The notes: generated by a model from the letters alone, not told the origin. Shown: positions 11,924-22,158, counted from the stretch's first letter. The stretch: DNA of 64,000 nucleotides from Corynebacterium genitalium ATCC 33030 (GCF_000143825.1 NZ_CM000961.1:1385448-1449447); one strand, 5' to 3'. Numbers and translations: made by a program.

Positions 11924-12700
11924 GTGACGGTGGCAACCCGTGTCATTCCGTGCCTGGACGTGGACAACGGCCGCGTGGTCAAAGGCGTCAACTTCGAGAA
12001 TCTCCGCGACGCGGGTGATCCGGTTGAACTGGCGAAGCTGTACGGGCAGCAGGGGGCTGACGAGTTGACGTTCCTCGACGTGACCGCCTCGAAGGAAGGC
12101 CGCGGCACGATGCTGGAGGTTGTCCGCCGCACCGCGGAGCAGGTCTTCATCCCCCTGACGGTCGGCGGTGGGGTGCGCACAGCTGACGACGTCCGCGAGC
12201 TGCTGCGGGCGGGTGCTGACAAAGTCTCCGTCAACACGGCGGCTATCGCCCGGCCGGAACTTCTCGGTGAGTTATCGCGCCAGTTCGGCGCACAGTGCAT
12301 CGTGCTGTCCGTCGATGCCCGCCGCGTTCCCGAAGGAGGCCAACCCCAACCCAGCGGTTTCGAGGTGACCACCCACGGCGGCACCCGCTCCGCCGGTATT
12401 GACGCGATCGAGTGGGCCCAGACCGGAGAAAAGCTCGGCGTCGGCGAAATCTTGCTCAACTCCATGGACGGTGATGGCACGAAGGCCGGATTCGACATTG
12501 AGCTCACCCAGCGGGTGCGCGAAGCTGTGTCCATCCCGATCATCGCCTCCGGCGGCGCCGGGGCAGCCGAGCACTTCCCGCCGGCCGTCCACGCTGGTGC
12601 GGACGCAGTGTTGGCGGCGTCTATCTTCCATTTCGGTGAAGTCTCCATCCCCGAGGTGAAGCAGGCGTTGGCGGATGCCGGATGCGAGGTGCGTCTGTGA
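11924..12700 (+). CDS. hisF: Imidazole glycerol phosphate synthase, cyclase subunit HisF
   Basis: TIM-barrel cyclase partner of HisH; joins PRFAR with ammonia to give imidazole glycerol phosphate and AICAR. Catalytic Asp residues are in the N-terminal [19 protein letters not shown] and in [15 protein letters not shown]. The phosphate sites (TVGGGV, ASGGAG) are intact over 258 residues. The GTG at 11924 was chosen because AGGAG lies 8 bases upstream; a GTG nine bases earlier overlaps that site. The stop overlaps the hisI GTG start. Confidence 0.95.
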   Translation: MTVATRVIPCLDVDNGRVVKGVNFENLRDAGDPVELAKLYGQQGADELTFLDVTASKEGRGTMLEVVRRTAEQVFIPLTVGGGVRTADDVRELLRAGADKVSVNTAAIARPELLGELSRQFGAQCIVLSVDARRVPEGGQPQPSGFEVTTHGGTRSAGIDAIEWAQTGEKLGVGEILLNSMDGDGTKAGFDIELTQRVREAVSIPIIASGGAGAAEHFPPAVHAGADAVLAASIFHFGEVSIPEVKQALADAGCEVRL

Positions 12701-13074
12701 TTCCGGAAAAGCCAGAGGATGCAGTGCTTGATCCGCTCATCCGCGACCGCGTCCGCTTCAATGCCGACGGACTCGTCCCCGCGATCGTGCAGGCGTCGGG
12801 GACCGGCGAGGTGCTCATGATGGCGTGGATGGATGCGCCTGCGCTGGCCTACACCTTGGCCACTCGGCAGGGAACGTATTATTCGCGCTCCCGCGGTGAG
12901 TACTGGATCAAGGGTCTGACCAGCGGCCATACCCAGCATGTGGACGAGGTGCGGCTCGACTGCGACGGGGACACCGTGCTCCTTTCAGTCCAGCAAATCG
13001 GTGGCGCGTGCCACACCGGTGACCGTACGTGCTTCGAGGCGGACCTACTGCTGGGAGCGGACGATGAACGCTAG
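12697..13074 (+). CDS. hisI: Phosphoribosyl-AMP cyclohydrolase HisI
   Basis: Opens the purine ring of phosphoribosyl-AMP, the third step of histidine synthesis. The 125 residues carry [25 protein letters not shown], the metal site DCDGDTVLL and the conserved Cys pair in [12 protein letters not shown]. It has no HisE domain, as usual in actinobacteria, where hisE is a separate gene. The GTG start overlaps the hisF stop (GTGA), and the stop lies inside the following membrane-protein gene. Confidence 0.95.
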   Translation: MIPEKPEDAVLDPLIRDRVRFNADGLVPAIVQASGTGEVLMMAWMDAPALAYTLATRQGTYYSRSRGEYWIKGLTSGHTQHVDEVRLDCDGDTVLLSVQQIGGACHTGDRTCFEADLLLGADDER

Positions 13075-13723
13075 GCGTATAGGTCCGCTGCTCATGGGGC
13101 TGGGGGCGATAGTCCTCTGGCTCGCATCGCGGCTGACATGGATGACCGTCTCGTACGCTGATGACCGCACAGGTGATGGCCAGATAGGGGTTGCCGGCGG
13201 CGAGTGGTCCACTGAAGTCACAGCCGTTGTTCTCCTCTTGCTCGCCGCGACCGTGGCAGGGCTTGCGCTGACGAAGATCGGCCGTCGCATTGTCGGTGCC
13301 GTCGGGGCTGCCGCTGCGGCGCTGGTGACGGTGCCGCCGCTGACAGTGCTTGTCGCATCGCCGGATCCTGAACGCATCAAGGCTCTGCTCACCTACGGCG
13401 GGGAAGAGGGCGCAATCGGTTCCACGACGGGCCAGGCGGCCCTGCCGGAGTGGGCGCAGATCGTGGAGGTGACCACGCATGCCGCCGGCCCGCTGGTCGG
13501 ATTGCTAGGCGCCCTGGCTGCGGCTGCAGGCGGAATTGCCCTGGCATTACGGCCCGGCGAGGACACAGCCACCAAGAATAAATACGAAAAGGCGTCGCAG
13601 CGTCGCGAGAAGATCGAGCAGGATCTGCAGGATGAACCCGAGTCGGGCCGCGTGCTGTGGGACGCTATCGACGCGGACATCGATCCGACTGATCAGGACG
13701 CTCAATTTCGCCGGGGCACGTAG
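13064..13723 (+). CDS. TIGR02234-like Trp-operon-associated membrane protein
   Basis: A 219-residue membrane protein with about four hydrophobic segments (near residues 5-25, 45-65, 72-95 and 138-165) and a charged C-terminal tail. Position and topology match the actinobacterial family named for its place between trpE and trpC (TIGR02234). Start at ATG 13064 overlaps the hisI stop; GGGAG lies 8 bases upstream. In mycobacteria, trp genes surround this protein, but here only a trpC-like gene follows. Its function is unknown. Confidence 0.75.
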   Translation: MNARRIGPLLMGLGAIVLWLASRLTWMTVSYADDRTGDGQIGVAGGEWSTEVTAVVLLLLAATVAGLALTKIGRRIVGAVGAAAAALVTVPPLTVLVASPDPERIKALLTYGGEEGAIGSTTGQAALPEWAQIVEVTTHAAGPLVGLLGALAAAAGGIALALRPGEDTATKNKYEKASQRREKIEQDLQDEPESGRVLWDAIDADIDPTDQDAQFRRGT

Positions 13724-13743
13724 ACCCGATACTCTTTTGAAGT

Positions 13744-14571
13744 ATGACCGCGGTGCAAGGTGAACGGAAGGTCAATCCCGTTGTGGCTGGTGTCCTAGCC
13801 GATGTCGCCGCCCGCGAAGCCAACATCCCCTTCAAAGAGATCAAGGCGCGCTCCCGTTCCCTGACCGACACCCGCGATGTGATGGGGGCACTCAAGGGAC
13901 CGGGGTGCGGCGTGATCGTGGAGATCAAACGCACCTCACCCGTGCACGGCCCCACCGGTGCCAGTGACCTCCGGCAGCTCGCGGCCGACATTGAAGCCGG
14001 GGGAGCGGCACTGATCGCCTGCCAGACCGAGCGGTTGCGTTTCGACGGTTCCCTCCACGACATGCAGGAGGCCCGCCGGGCCACCGGACTGCCGATGGTC
14101 TGCCGAGACGTCATCGTCGACCCTTACCAAATCCACGAAGCCCGCTGCTTCGGCGCCGACATGGTGCCGCTGCAAGTCGGGCTTTTAGAACAAGCGCGCC
14201 TGGAAAGCCTGCTCGACCGCGTCGAGTCCCTGAACATGGTCGCCATGGCAGAGGTGCGCACGCCGGAAGAAGCGGACCGCGCGCTGAAGGCGGGAGCCAC
14301 GGTGATCGGGGTCAACTCATGGACGTTCGACACGAACGAGGTCAACCGTGAAGCGTTCAGCGAGATCGAGCCCGGATTGCCGGAAAGCGTCTTCCGCATC
14401 AGTCTCGGCGGCGTACGCAACGCCCGCGACCTCATGTCCGCAGCCTCCATTGGGGCTGACGCTGTCATTGCCGGTGAGGCCGTCATGTCGAGCGATGACA
14501 TCACCGCAGCCACCCGCACGCTGGTGGCCGCCGGCCAGCACCCGGCCTGCCCGTCGCGCCGCGGCAGCTAA
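13744..14571 (+). CDS. trpC: TrpC-like protein with altered catalytic site
   Basis: A 275-residue TIM barrel of the indole-3-glycerol-phosphate synthase family. It keeps VEIKRTSP (Glu60, Lys62), Glu170 and Asn191. The Lys acting as general acid in active enzymes (LRKDF) is replaced by Arg121 (VCRDV), and the usual ESG phosphate-site segment reads LGG (221-223). trpE, trpB and trpA, which flank trpC in mycobacteria, are absent here. Corynebacteria carry a separate trp operon, so this copy may be a relic or a repurposed paralogue. A TACTCT motif 8 bases before the ATG suggests a leaderless transcript. A residual TrpC function cannot be ruled out. Confidence 0.8.
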   Translation: MTAVQGERKVNPVVAGVLADVAAREANIPFKEIKARSRSLTDTRDVMGALKGPGCGVIVEIKRTSPVHGPTGASDLRQLAADIEAGGAALIACQTERLRFDGSLHDMQEARRATGLPMVCRDVIVDPYQIHEARCFGADMVPLQVGLLEQARLESLLDRVESLNMVAMAEVRTPEEADRALKAGATVIGVNSWTFDTNEVNREAFSEIEPGLPESVFRISLGGVRNARDLMSAASIGADAVIAGEAVMSSDDITAATRTLVAAGQHPACPSRRGS

Positions 14572-14582
14572 GCTAGCTATCT

Positions 14583-15506
14583 GTGAGTACCCACATCCTT
14601 GCCAACATCCCTTCGCCGCCGCAGGGCGTCTGGTACCTCGGGCCGATCCCGATCCGCGCCTACGCGCTGTGCATCATTACCGGCATCATCGTCGCCATGG
14701 CGCTGACCTTGCGCCGCTATGAAGCCCGCGGCGGCAACCCGGACATGGTCTGGGACGCTGCAATTGTGGCTATCCCGACGGGCATCATCGGCGGCCGTGC
14801 CTACCACGTGATCACGCAGTACGACGATTACTTCGGCCCTGGCAAGGATCCGCTGCAAGTTTTCAATTTCTCTGCCGGCGGGCTAGGCATTATGGGAGCG
14901 GTGGCTCTGGGAACGCTCGCGGTATGGGGTTTGTTCAAATACCGCGGTGTGCCGCTGGCACCGTTCGCGGACTCAGTCGGTCCGACGATCATCCTGGCTC
15001 AAGCGATCGGCCGACTAGGCAATTACTTCAACCAGGAGCTCTACGGCCGCCCGACTGACGTCCCATGGGCGCTGGACATTTACTACCGCGTCGACGAGGC
15101 CGGCAATTTCGCTCCGCTGACAGGCCGGTCAACGGGCGAAGTCATCGCGAGTGTGCACCCCACGTTCCTCTACGAAATGATCTGGAACATCGCCGCCTTC
15201 TGTTTCCTGCTGTGGGCGGAGAAGCGCTTCAACTTGGGCCGCGGCCGCGTTTTCGTCCTGTACGTCGCCTCCTACACGCTCGGCCGCGTACTTATGGAGT
15301 TCATGCGCGCCGATGAAGCGCACCTGATCTTCGGCATCCGCATCAACATGTTCATCTCCGCGGTCATCTTCATCGCGGCCGTCATCGTGTTCATCCGGAT
15401 GCGCTCCGGGCGTGAGACTCCCGAAGAAGTTGATCCCGGGTATCAGGCGGAAAAAGAGACTGCGGAGGCCGACGTCGATAAGCGGAAAGCACCTGAAAAG
15501 CGCTGA
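14583..15506 (+). CDS. lgt: Prolipoprotein diacylglyceryl transferase Lgt
   Basis: Membrane enzyme that transfers diacylglycerol from phosphatidylglycerol to the lipobox cysteine of prolipoproteins. The 307 residues show about seven hydrophobic helices and the family signature [14 protein letters not shown], with [11 protein letters not shown] and the [12 protein letters not shown] segment. The tail is highly charged. Start is a GTG with a TAAGCT motif 8 bases upstream (14569-14574) and no ribosome binding site. Substrates in this window include the lipoprotein at 3428. Confidence 0.95.
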   Translation: MSTHILANIPSPPQGVWYLGPIPIRAYALCIITGIIVAMALTLRRYEARGGNPDMVWDAAIVAIPTGIIGGRAYHVITQYDDYFGPGKDPLQVFNFSAGGLGIMGAVALGTLAVWGLFKYRGVPLAPFADSVGPTIILAQAIGRLGNYFNQELYGRPTDVPWALDIYYRVDEAGNFAPLTGRSTGEVIASVHPTFLYEMIWNIAAFCFLLWAEKRFNLGRGRVFVLYVASYTLGRVLMEFMRADEAHLIFGIRINMFISAVIFIAAVIVFIRMRSGRETPEEVDPGYQAEKETAEADVDKRKAPEKR

Positions 15507-15623
15507 GTGCGCACACTGCGAACACCGCTCGGCGAAAGACGCTGTGTTTCGGTAGCGTGGGGCGCGTATCCAATCTCTCGCGAGAAAACCCACGAGATGA
15601 ACCACGAGACGAAGTAGGAAATT

Positions 15624-17051
15624 GTGGATAGACGCACCAAGATCGTTTGCACTCTCGGACCAGCTGTAGCCAGCAAGGACGCCATTCTCGGACTCGTGAG
15701 CGACGGCATGGACGTTGCCCGGTTGAACTTCTCCCACGGCGACTACCCCGACCACGAGCAGAACTACCGCTGGGTGCGTGAGGCCACCGATGAGACCGGC
15801 CACGCAGTGGGTATTCTCGCCGACCTGCAGGGTCCGAAGATCCGTCTCGGCCGTTTTGAAGGTGACGGTAAGACCTACTGGGAGACCGGTGAAGAGGTCC
15901 GCATCACTGTCGACGACATTGAAGGCACGCACGACCGTGTGTCGACGACCTACAACAACCTCGCTGAAGATGCGCAGCCCGGCGACCGCTTGCTTGTCGA
16001 CGACGGCAAGGTCGCCCTCGTCTGCAAAGAGGTCGACGGAAATGATGTCGTTTGCGAAGTCGTTGAGGGCGGCCCTGTCTCCAACAACAAGGGTGTGTCT
16101 CTTCCGGGGATGAACATCTCTGCTCCGGCTCTGTCGGAAAAAGACAAGGCAGACCTGCGTTTCGCGCTGAACCTCGGGGTGGACTTCATCGCACTGTCGT
16201 TTGTGCGCTCACCGTCTGATGTCGACCTGGTTCACGAGATCATGGACGAAGAAGGTCGCCGCGTTCCGGTGATTGCGAAGCTGGAAAAGCCGGAGGCTGT
16301 GGACTCGCTGGAGTCCATTATTCTCGCCTTTGACGCCATCATGGTCGCCCGTGGTGACCTGGGTGTGGAGATCGCCCTAGAGCAGGTGCCGCTGGTGCAA
16401 AAGCGCGCGATCCAGATTGCCCGCGAGAACGCGAAGCCGGTCATCGTGGCTACTCAGATGCTCGACTCGATGATTGACAATTCCCGCCCGACGCGCGCGG
16501 AGGCTTCCGACGTTGCCAACGCTGTGCTCGACGGCACCGACGCCGTGATGCTCTCGGGCGAGACGTCGGTCGGTGCGGACCCGCACAATGTTGTGCGCAC
16601 CATGGACCGCATCGTCCGCGTTGCCGAGTCCATGGGTTCCGTGCCGCCGCTGAACCACATTCCGCGCACCAAGCGTGGCGTGATTTCCTACTCTGCCCGC
16701 GACATCGCTGAGCGCCTCAACTCGCGCGCGCTGGTCGCGTTCACCAGCTCGGGTGAGACCGCTCGTCGTCTGGCCCGCCTGCACTCCTACCTGCCGCTGC
16801 TGGTGTTCACCCCGCACCAGGCGGTCCGCTCCCAACTCGCCCTGACGTGGGGCGCGGAGACGTTCCTGTGCCCGCAGGTGGACAACACCGACGAGATGAT
16901 GCAGACCGTCGACGAGATTCTGCTGTCCGTCGATGCGTATGACGAAGGCGATGTCATGGTCGTTGTGGCCGGCACCCCGCCGGGCGTGGCTGGCACGACC
17001 AACATGATTCACGTCCACCAGCTTGGTGAGGACACGCAGCGTCCGCAGTAG
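15624..17051 (+). CDS. pyk: Pyruvate kinase
   Basis: Converts phosphoenolpyruvate and ADP to pyruvate and ATP at the end of glycolysis. The 475 residues fit the family and include RTKIVCTLGPA, MDVARLNFSHG, the substrate-binding VIAKLEKPEAV, MVARGDLGVEI and ATQMLDSMI. The start is a GTG with AGGA five bases upstream. It is preceded by a 117-base gap containing a perfect palindrome TCTCGCGAGA (15582-15591). The lgt-pyk adjacency is typical of the group. Confidence 0.96.
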   Translation: MDRRTKIVCTLGPAVASKDAILGLVSDGMDVARLNFSHGDYPDHEQNYRWVREATDETGHAVGILADLQGPKIRLGRFEGDGKTYWETGEEVRITVDDIEGTHDRVSTTYNNLAEDAQPGDRLLVDDGKVALVCKEVDGNDVVCEVVEGGPVSNNKGVSLPGMNISAPALSEKDKADLRFALNLGVDFIALSFVRSPSDVDLVHEIMDEEGRRVPVIAKLEKPEAVDSLESIILAFDAIMVARGDLGVEIALEQVPLVQKRAIQIARENAKPVIVATQMLDSMIDNSRPTRAEASDVANAVLDGTDAVMLSGETSVGADPHNVVRTMDRIVRVAESMGSVPPLNHIPRTKRGVISYSARDIAERLNSRALVAFTSSGETARRLARLHSYLPLLVFTPHQAVRSQLALTWGAETFLCPQVDNTDEMMQTVDEILLSVDAYDEGDVMVVVAGTPPGVAGTTNMIHVHQLGEDTQRPQ

Positions 17052-17078
17052 CCGCCAGCTCTGGTTACCCTGGTGGGT

Positions 17079-19511
17079 ATGTCTGAAGCTGCTGAGCTAG
17101 CCGCCGGAATCGAAGTCAGGGACGCCCACCTGCACAATCTGCGGAATGTCGATGTGGACATTCCGCGGGGCACGCTCGTCGCGGTGACGGGTGTGTCCGG
17201 TTCGGGCAAATCCTCCCTCGCGTTCGGCACGATCCACGGCGAGGGGCAACGGCGCTACCTTGAATCGGTGGCGCCGTTCGCACGCCGTCTCATCGGTTCA
17301 GCTGTGGATCCGCAGGTCAGTGAGATCAATGGCTTGCCGCCGACGGTCGCGCTCCAGCAGTCCACATCAGGTGGCGGTGCGCGGTCCACAGTGGGCACGG
17401 TTTCTGCACTGTCGAACACTATTCGCTTGCTCTACTCGCGTGCGGGCGATAACCCGAAGGGCCTGTACTCCGATTCGTTCTCCCCGAACACTCCTGAGGG
17501 CATGTGTCCGACGTGCCAGGGCACAGGTGTCGTCCACGAGCCCACGGAGCAGTCCATGGTGCCGGACCCGACGCTGTCCATCGAGGACGGTGCCATCCAG
17601 GCGTGGCCCGGCGCATGGGCGGGGAAGAACTTCCATGACATCCTAAAGACCCTGGGCTACGACCTCGATTCTCCGTGGCAAGACCTGCCGCAAGAGGACC
17701 GGGACTGGATCCTCTTCACTGAGGAACGCCCGGTTGTGACGGTGAAGCCACTGCGCGGCGAGGACCAGATCCAGCGCAACTACAAAGGCACGTGGCGTTC
17801 GGTGGCCAGCTACTTGACCAACACTCTCGCCGAAACCCAGTCAGACACACTGCGCAAACGCGTCTTGTCCTACATGGAGTCGCGCACCTGTGAGACGTGC
17901 CATGGGCGTCGCCTTAACCCGGAGGCGCTGAAAGTCACCTACGCGGGCATGCCTATCGACGAGCTCGGCGCCCTGCCCCTCGACCGAGTCCACGAGGTGC
18001 TGGCCGAGCAGACCCCGGAAGACAATTCCGCCGAGGATCTTCTGCTCCAGCAGATTTTGCCCGCGCTGCAGTCGGCGCTCGACCTTGGGCTCGCTCACCT
18101 GAGTCTCGATCGCCCCGCGCCGACGCTGTCCGGCGGCGAACTGCAGCGCATCCGTCTCGCCGCGCAGTTGCGCTCGGGTCTCTTCGGCGTGGCGTACGTG
18201 CTCGACGAGCCGTCTGCGGGTTTGCACCCGGCGGAGCGCGACGCAGTATTGGACATGTGTCGCCATTTCATTGCCGCCGGCAATTCCGTCCTGCTCGTGG
18301 AGCACGACATGGAGCTCGTTGCCCAGACCGATTGGCTGGTCGACGTCGGCCCGCTCGCCGGCGAGCAGGGCGGAAAAGTGGTCTACTCCGGCCCCACGAG
18401 CGACTACAACGTGGACACTCCTACAGCTCACGCACTGAACAATCGTGCGCTGACGTCGAACGACGCACCGCGTGAGGCCACGGGAACGCTCACTCTCGAA
18501 GGGGTGCGCGCCCGGTCGATCGAGGGTGTCGCCGTGGATTTCGGGCTCGGGCAGTTCACTGCCGTGGCCGGCGTGTCTGGTTCTGGCAAATCCACCCTTG
18601 TCAGCACTGTTCTTGCCGGCGTGTTGTGTGAAGCAGCTGCTGCAGTCACGGATCAGGATGATGAAGACGCATCGCAGGAGCCGGCGGAGTGGAGCGTGGA
18701 GAAGCGCAGCGGCTTCGACGCAGTCAGCCGCGTCGTGCAGATCACGCAGAAACCGATCGGCCGCACGCCGCGCTCGACACTGGCCACATACACCGGGCTT
18801 TTCGACGGCGTACGCAAACTCTTCGCCTCCACCGACGAAGCGAAAAAGCGGGGCTGGACGGTCTCGCGGTTTTCTTACAACGTCAAACAGGGGCAGTGCC
18901 CAACCTGCGGCGGCGCCGGGAAGATCGAGGTGGAGCTGGTGTTCCTCCCCGGCTCATACACCACGTGCCCGGACTGCGAGGGTGCCCGCTACAACGATGA
19001 GACTCTCGAGGTGACGTGGCAGGGGCGCACGATCGCGAATGTCCTGGAACTCACCGTGGATGACGCTGCCGAGGTATTCACAGACGAACCGACGATCTTA
19101 AGGGCGGTTGAAACCCTGCAGGCAGTGGGACTAGGGTATCTCCGCTTAGGGCAGGGAGCACCGGAACTCTCTGGCGGTGAGGCACAGCGCATTAAACTCG
19201 CCACCGAGCTGCAGCGCTCCCGCAATTCCCGGCGCGGCCACACCGTGTACCTCCTCGACGAACCGACGACAGGCCTGCATCCGGCGGATGTGGAGCTGTT
19301 GGTCAAGGAACTCAATGGGCTCGTTGATGCAGGACAAACCGTCATCGTGGTTGAGCACGATCTGTCGGTCATCACGCAGGCGGACCGGGTCATCGAGATG
19401 GGCCCGGGCGCGGGTGCCGACGGCGGACGAGTGATTGCCGAGGGCACCCCGGCTGAGTTGGCCGAGTTTGATACCGCGACGGGAAACGTGTTGGCTTCCC
19501 GTTCGGCTTAG
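17079..19511 (+). CDS. UvrA-like ABC ATPase (class II, UvrA2 type)
   Basis: Tandem ABC ATPase of the UvrA family, about 811 residues. Both Walker A motifs (GVSGSGKSSLAF, GVSGSGKSTLVS), both signature motifs (LSGGELQRIRLA, LSGGEAQRIKLA) and zinc-binding CxxC pairs (CPTCQGTG, CETCHGRR, CPTCGGAG, CPDCEGAR) are present. It is about 130 residues shorter than canonical UvrA, and the sequence passes straight from STVGTVSALSNTIRLLYSR to the first zinc module, so the UvrB-binding domain appears absent. Such proteins are linked to DNA damage tolerance or drug resistance rather than the main excision pathway. A TACCCT -10 lies 7 bases before the ATG. Confidence 0.9.
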   Translation: MSEAAELAAGIEVRDAHLHNLRNVDVDIPRGTLVAVTGVSGSGKSSLAFGTIHGEGQRRYLESVAPFARRLIGSAVDPQVSEINGLPPTVALQQSTSGGGARSTVGTVSALSNTIRLLYSRAGDNPKGLYSDSFSPNTPEGMCPTCQGTGVVHEPTEQSMVPDPTLSIEDGAIQAWPGAWAGKNFHDILKTLGYDLDSPWQDLPQEDRDWILFTEERPVVTVKPLRGEDQIQRNYKGTWRSVASYLTNTLAETQSDTLRKRVLSYMESRTCETCHGRRLNPEALKVTYAGMPIDELGALPLDRVHEVLAEQTPEDNSAEDLLLQQILPALQSALDLGLAHLSLDRPAPTLSGGELQRIRLAAQLRSGLFGVAYVLDEPSAGLHPAERDAVLDMCRHFIAAGNSVLLVEHDMELVAQTDWLVDVGPLAGEQGGKVVYSGPTSDYNVDTPTAHALNNRALTSNDAPREATGTLTLEGVRARSIEGVAVDFGLGQFTAVAGVSGSGKSTLVSTVLAGVLCEAAAAVTDQDDEDASQEPAEWSVEKRSGFDAVSRVVQITQKPIGRTPRSTLATYTGLFDGVRKLFASTDEAKKRGWTVSRFSYNVKQGQCPTCGGAGKIEVELVFLPGSYTTCPDCEGARYNDETLEVTWQGRTIANVLELTVDDAAEVFTDEPTILRAVETLQAVGLGYLRLGQGAPELSGGEAQRIKLATELQRSRNSRRGHTVYLLDEPTTGLHPADVELLVKELNGLVDAGQTVIVVEHDLSVITQADRVIEMGPGAGADGGRVIAEGTPAELAEFDTATGNVLASRSA

Positions 19512-19548
19512 TTCGGAGTCACCACTGTTGAGACCCGGCTAGGAGCCG

Positions 19549-20277
19549 TCAGGCGGATTTTGCAAAGTTGCCCCACCACCACGCCTGCCATTCGACAGTG
19601 CGCGGGTGAGCTGGTGGCGTTTTTGCGTGTTGGCCTCGAATCTCGGTAACAGGGCTGATGCCGTGCAGTGAGTTAGCGAACCATAGCGGCATATTGTCGT
19701 CAGGGTAGAGGGGACGGCTGGACACGCTCAGTCCGATTGCTCGCGCGCGGTCGACGATCTGCGCTGAAGTGACACTGGGCAGCCAGGTGCCGGACGGCAG
19801 CACGAGAGTGTCGCCGTCCCAGGCGAGCAGCGCACCGGTAGTGGTTTCGAGCATGCCACCTTCGGCACCGACGATCACAGTGTCATCCGTGCCGGGCAGT
19901 TGGTGGCTGTCCCGGTACTGCGCTAAGGCATCCAAATCCGGCCCTTTGAGCAATGGCTGCGTTCGCGGGTCGGGTGCAGTCGGCGTGTAGGTGAGCACGG
20001 TCGTCGTGCGTGGCGCGGGGGCGGGGCGCACATCGAGAAACAACCGGGAGCCGCAGCGAGCGATCCGCGGAAAGAGGTCGCCAGCTGAGATGAGCGGCAG
20101 CATCGCTTGGACGAATCCGTCCGGGACGCCCCCGAAACGCTCTAGGTGATGCGTGAGACCGTTCGCGCGGCCGTCGCGGTGACGCCACGAGTCAACACGG
20201 TCGAACGGGCCAGCCACACGAGAGGACGCAGGGGAGCACGGAGCGAAGGTACCATTGATCCATTCGTAGGACTTCAT
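19549..20277 (-). CDS. pabC: Aminodeoxychorismate lyase-like aminotransferase PabC
   Basis: A 242-residue fold-type IV PLP enzyme. The candidate PLP Lys lies in LLKGPDLDAL, and the conserved Glu and following segment appear in GGMLETTTGALLAWDGD; NSLHGISPV matches the C-terminal family motif. Its ATG overlaps the stop of the pabAB gene (ATGA), so it most likely cleaves 4-amino-4-deoxychorismate to p-aminobenzoate and pyruvate for folate synthesis. A branched-chain or D-amino-acid aminotransferase is the alternative; context favours PabC. Confidence 0.85.
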   Translation of the reverse strand: MKSYEWINGTFAPCSPASSRVAGPFDRVDSWRHRDGRANGLTHHLERFGGVPDGFVQAMLPLISAGDLFPRIARCGSRLFLDVRPAPAPRTTTVLTYTPTAPDPRTQPLLKGPDLDALAQYRDSHQLPGTDDTVIVGAEGGMLETTTGALLAWDGDTLVLPSGTWLPSVTSAQIVDRARAIGLSVSSRPLYPDDNMPLWFANSLHGISPVTEIRGQHAKTPPAHPRTVEWQAWWWGNFAKSA

Positions 20278-22145
20278 GTGAAAGCCCCCAGAACCGCGTC
20301 GGCTTTGAGCTGTTTCTCTGCGACCTCTGCACCCGGATCGGAGGCCAGCACGATCGCCCCACCTGCGCCGACGCTCATGCGGTCCCCTTCCCTCACCGCG
20401 GTGCGAATCACCACGGATAGGTCCGCCTGCCCGTCGAACCCGAAATAGCCCAACGCACCGGAGTACACCCCGCGCGGGCCAGTTTCCAGCCGGTCGATGA
20501 TCTCGCAGGTGCGCACCTTCGGCGCGCCCGTCATGGATCCCGGCGGGAACGTCGCCCGCAACAGATCAATGAGAGTCGCATCGGGGTTCAGCTCGCCCGT
20601 GATCGTGGAGACCAACTGCTGCACGGTGGCGTAACGCTCGACGGCCATGAGGCTGGGCACACGCACAGAGCTGGGGCGGCACACGCGCGCTACGTCATTG
20701 CGCATGAGGTCGACGATCATGAGGTTTTCGGCATGTGTTTTGTCGTCGTGAAGCAACGCGGGATCTTGATCTGCCGCAATAGTGCCCTTAATCGGCTTCG
20801 CCTCCACGCGGCGATCGCGGACCGTGAGGAAACGCTCCGGAGACGCACTCATCACCTCCACACCGTCGAAGACGAGGTGCGCGGCGTACGGTGCCGGGTT
20901 GTGTGCGCGAAGAGCGGGATAGAGCTCGCCGGAGGCATGCGCCTCATACGCGTCGGTCAGGCACACTTCGTAACTCTGGCCAGCGTGCAACAGGTCCTGC
21001 GCTAACCCGATGCGTTCGCGGTAATTGAGGGTGCGCCATGAGCCGCTGCTTATCGACGTTCCCTCGTCCCCCTCATCCACCCCGCCCAGCAGTGTTTCAA
21101 GCTGGTCGAGGAGTTCCTCTGCGTCCCCGAGGCCGCACAGGTGCGCGGTGTGCTCCCAGTGGTCGTACACGATGAAGGACTGCGGCCGCACGAAGTAGGC
21201 GTCGGGGACAGGGGAGGTGTGCCGGCCGAGATCCGCGCCGGGCAGCGTGAGCTGAGCGCACTCGTACCCGAGGTAACCGACCCACCCGCCGGTGAACGGG
21301 AGGTCGACGGGGGACTGGATATCCGCGGCGAGTTCGCGTTCGAGGACGTCCAAGATGTCGGGATCGTCGCCGAGGCGGTAGGAGACAGACCGGCTCAGAG
21401 GACCGGCGGTGTCGCCCAGGATCGAATACCGTCCGCGATCGGTATCCGCCGAGTCGAGCCAAAACGCGTCGTTCCCGCGGGCACGGAGAGCAGCGAAGAC
21501 GCGCTGGCAATCGAGATCGATGTCGACTGCGCGGTGGGTGAGCGTCCAGCTGCCGAGGCGAAGGAAATTCTCCATGATGGTGCGTCCGTGCTCTGTCAGG
21601 ATCGACTCAGGGTGGAACTGCACACCCCAGTGCGGACGACCGACGACCTCCAAAGCTTGGATGACTCCATCCTCGCTGCGGGCATGCACGGCGATCTCCA
21701 GCTCGCCCTCATCGTGGCCATGAATCGGGGTTTCAATGTGCAGCGAGTGGTAACGCACCGCCTTGAAGTCCTGCGGGACGCCATCGAAGATTCCCTCGCC
21801 GCTGTGGCTAATCGTGCTCGCGAACCCGTGCCGGGGCTCCGGCGCGCGGGTGACCGTCGCGCCCGCGAGGTGAGCGAGCCCTTGGTGCCCCAGGCACACA
21901 CCGAGAAGGGGAGTTTCCGAAGCGGCTTCGATGATTGCGCGGGAGGCCGCGAAGTCATCGTCGTTGGTTGGGGTGCCCGGTCCAGGAGAGATGATGACGT
22001 GGGTGAAACGGCCGGAGGAGACATCGTCGATAAGCGACAATGCGTCAGCCGCAGGGACGACCGCCGGCTCCTCGCCCGAGACTTCCGCGATGAGATGGGC
22101 GAGGTTGAACGTGTAGGAGTCGTAGTTGTCTACAAGCAGAATCAT
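20274..22145 (-). CDS. pabAB: Fused aminodeoxychorismate synthase PabAB
   Basis: A 623-residue fusion making 4-amino-4-deoxychorismate from chorismate and glutamine. Residues about 1-190 are the glutaminase (LVDNYDSYTFNL, GVCLGHQ with the catalytic Cys, QFHPES). Residues about 200-623 are the chorismate-binding component, with KPIKGTI, the FPPGSMTGAPK motif and the YSGALGYFG segment. The KPIKGTI signature, whose Lys is typical of PabB, and the neighbouring pabC favour PabAB over anthranilate synthase. It lies 13 bases after abgT and overlaps pabC by four bases. Confidence 0.92.
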   Translation of the reverse strand: MILLVDNYDSYTFNLAHLIAEVSGEEPAVVPAADALSLIDDVSSGRFTHVIISPGPGTPTNDDDFAASRAIIEAASETPLLGVCLGHQGLAHLAGATVTRAPEPRHGFASTISHSGEGIFDGVPQDFKAVRYHSLHIETPIHGHDEGELEIAVHARSEDGVIQALEVVGRPHWGVQFHPESILTEHGRTIMENFLRLGSWTLTHRAVDIDLDCQRVFAALRARGNDAFWLDSADTDRGRYSILGDTAGPLSRSVSYRLGDDPDILDVLERELAADIQSPVDLPFTGGWVGYLGYECAQLTLPGADLGRHTSPVPDAYFVRPQSFIVYDHWEHTAHLCGLGDAEELLDQLETLLGGVDEGDEGTSISSGSWRTLNYRERIGLAQDLLHAGQSYEVCLTDAYEAHASGELYPALRAHNPAPYAAHLVFDGVEVMSASPERFLTVRDRRVEAKPIKGTIAADQDPALLHDDKTHAENLMIVDLMRNDVARVCRPSSVRVPSLMAVERYATVQQLVSTITGELNPDATLIDLLRATFPPGSMTGAPKVRTCEIIDRLETGPRGVYSGALGYFGFDGQADLSVVIRTAVREGDRMSVGAGGAIVLASDPGAEVAEKQLKADAVLGAFT

Positions 22146-22158
22146 GTCGGGCGGAGAT

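Noticed and set aside
15582..15591. Palindrome TCTCGCGAGA upstream of pyk as an operator.
   Set aside because: Short and GC-rich; may occur by chance, and no known regulator site was matched.
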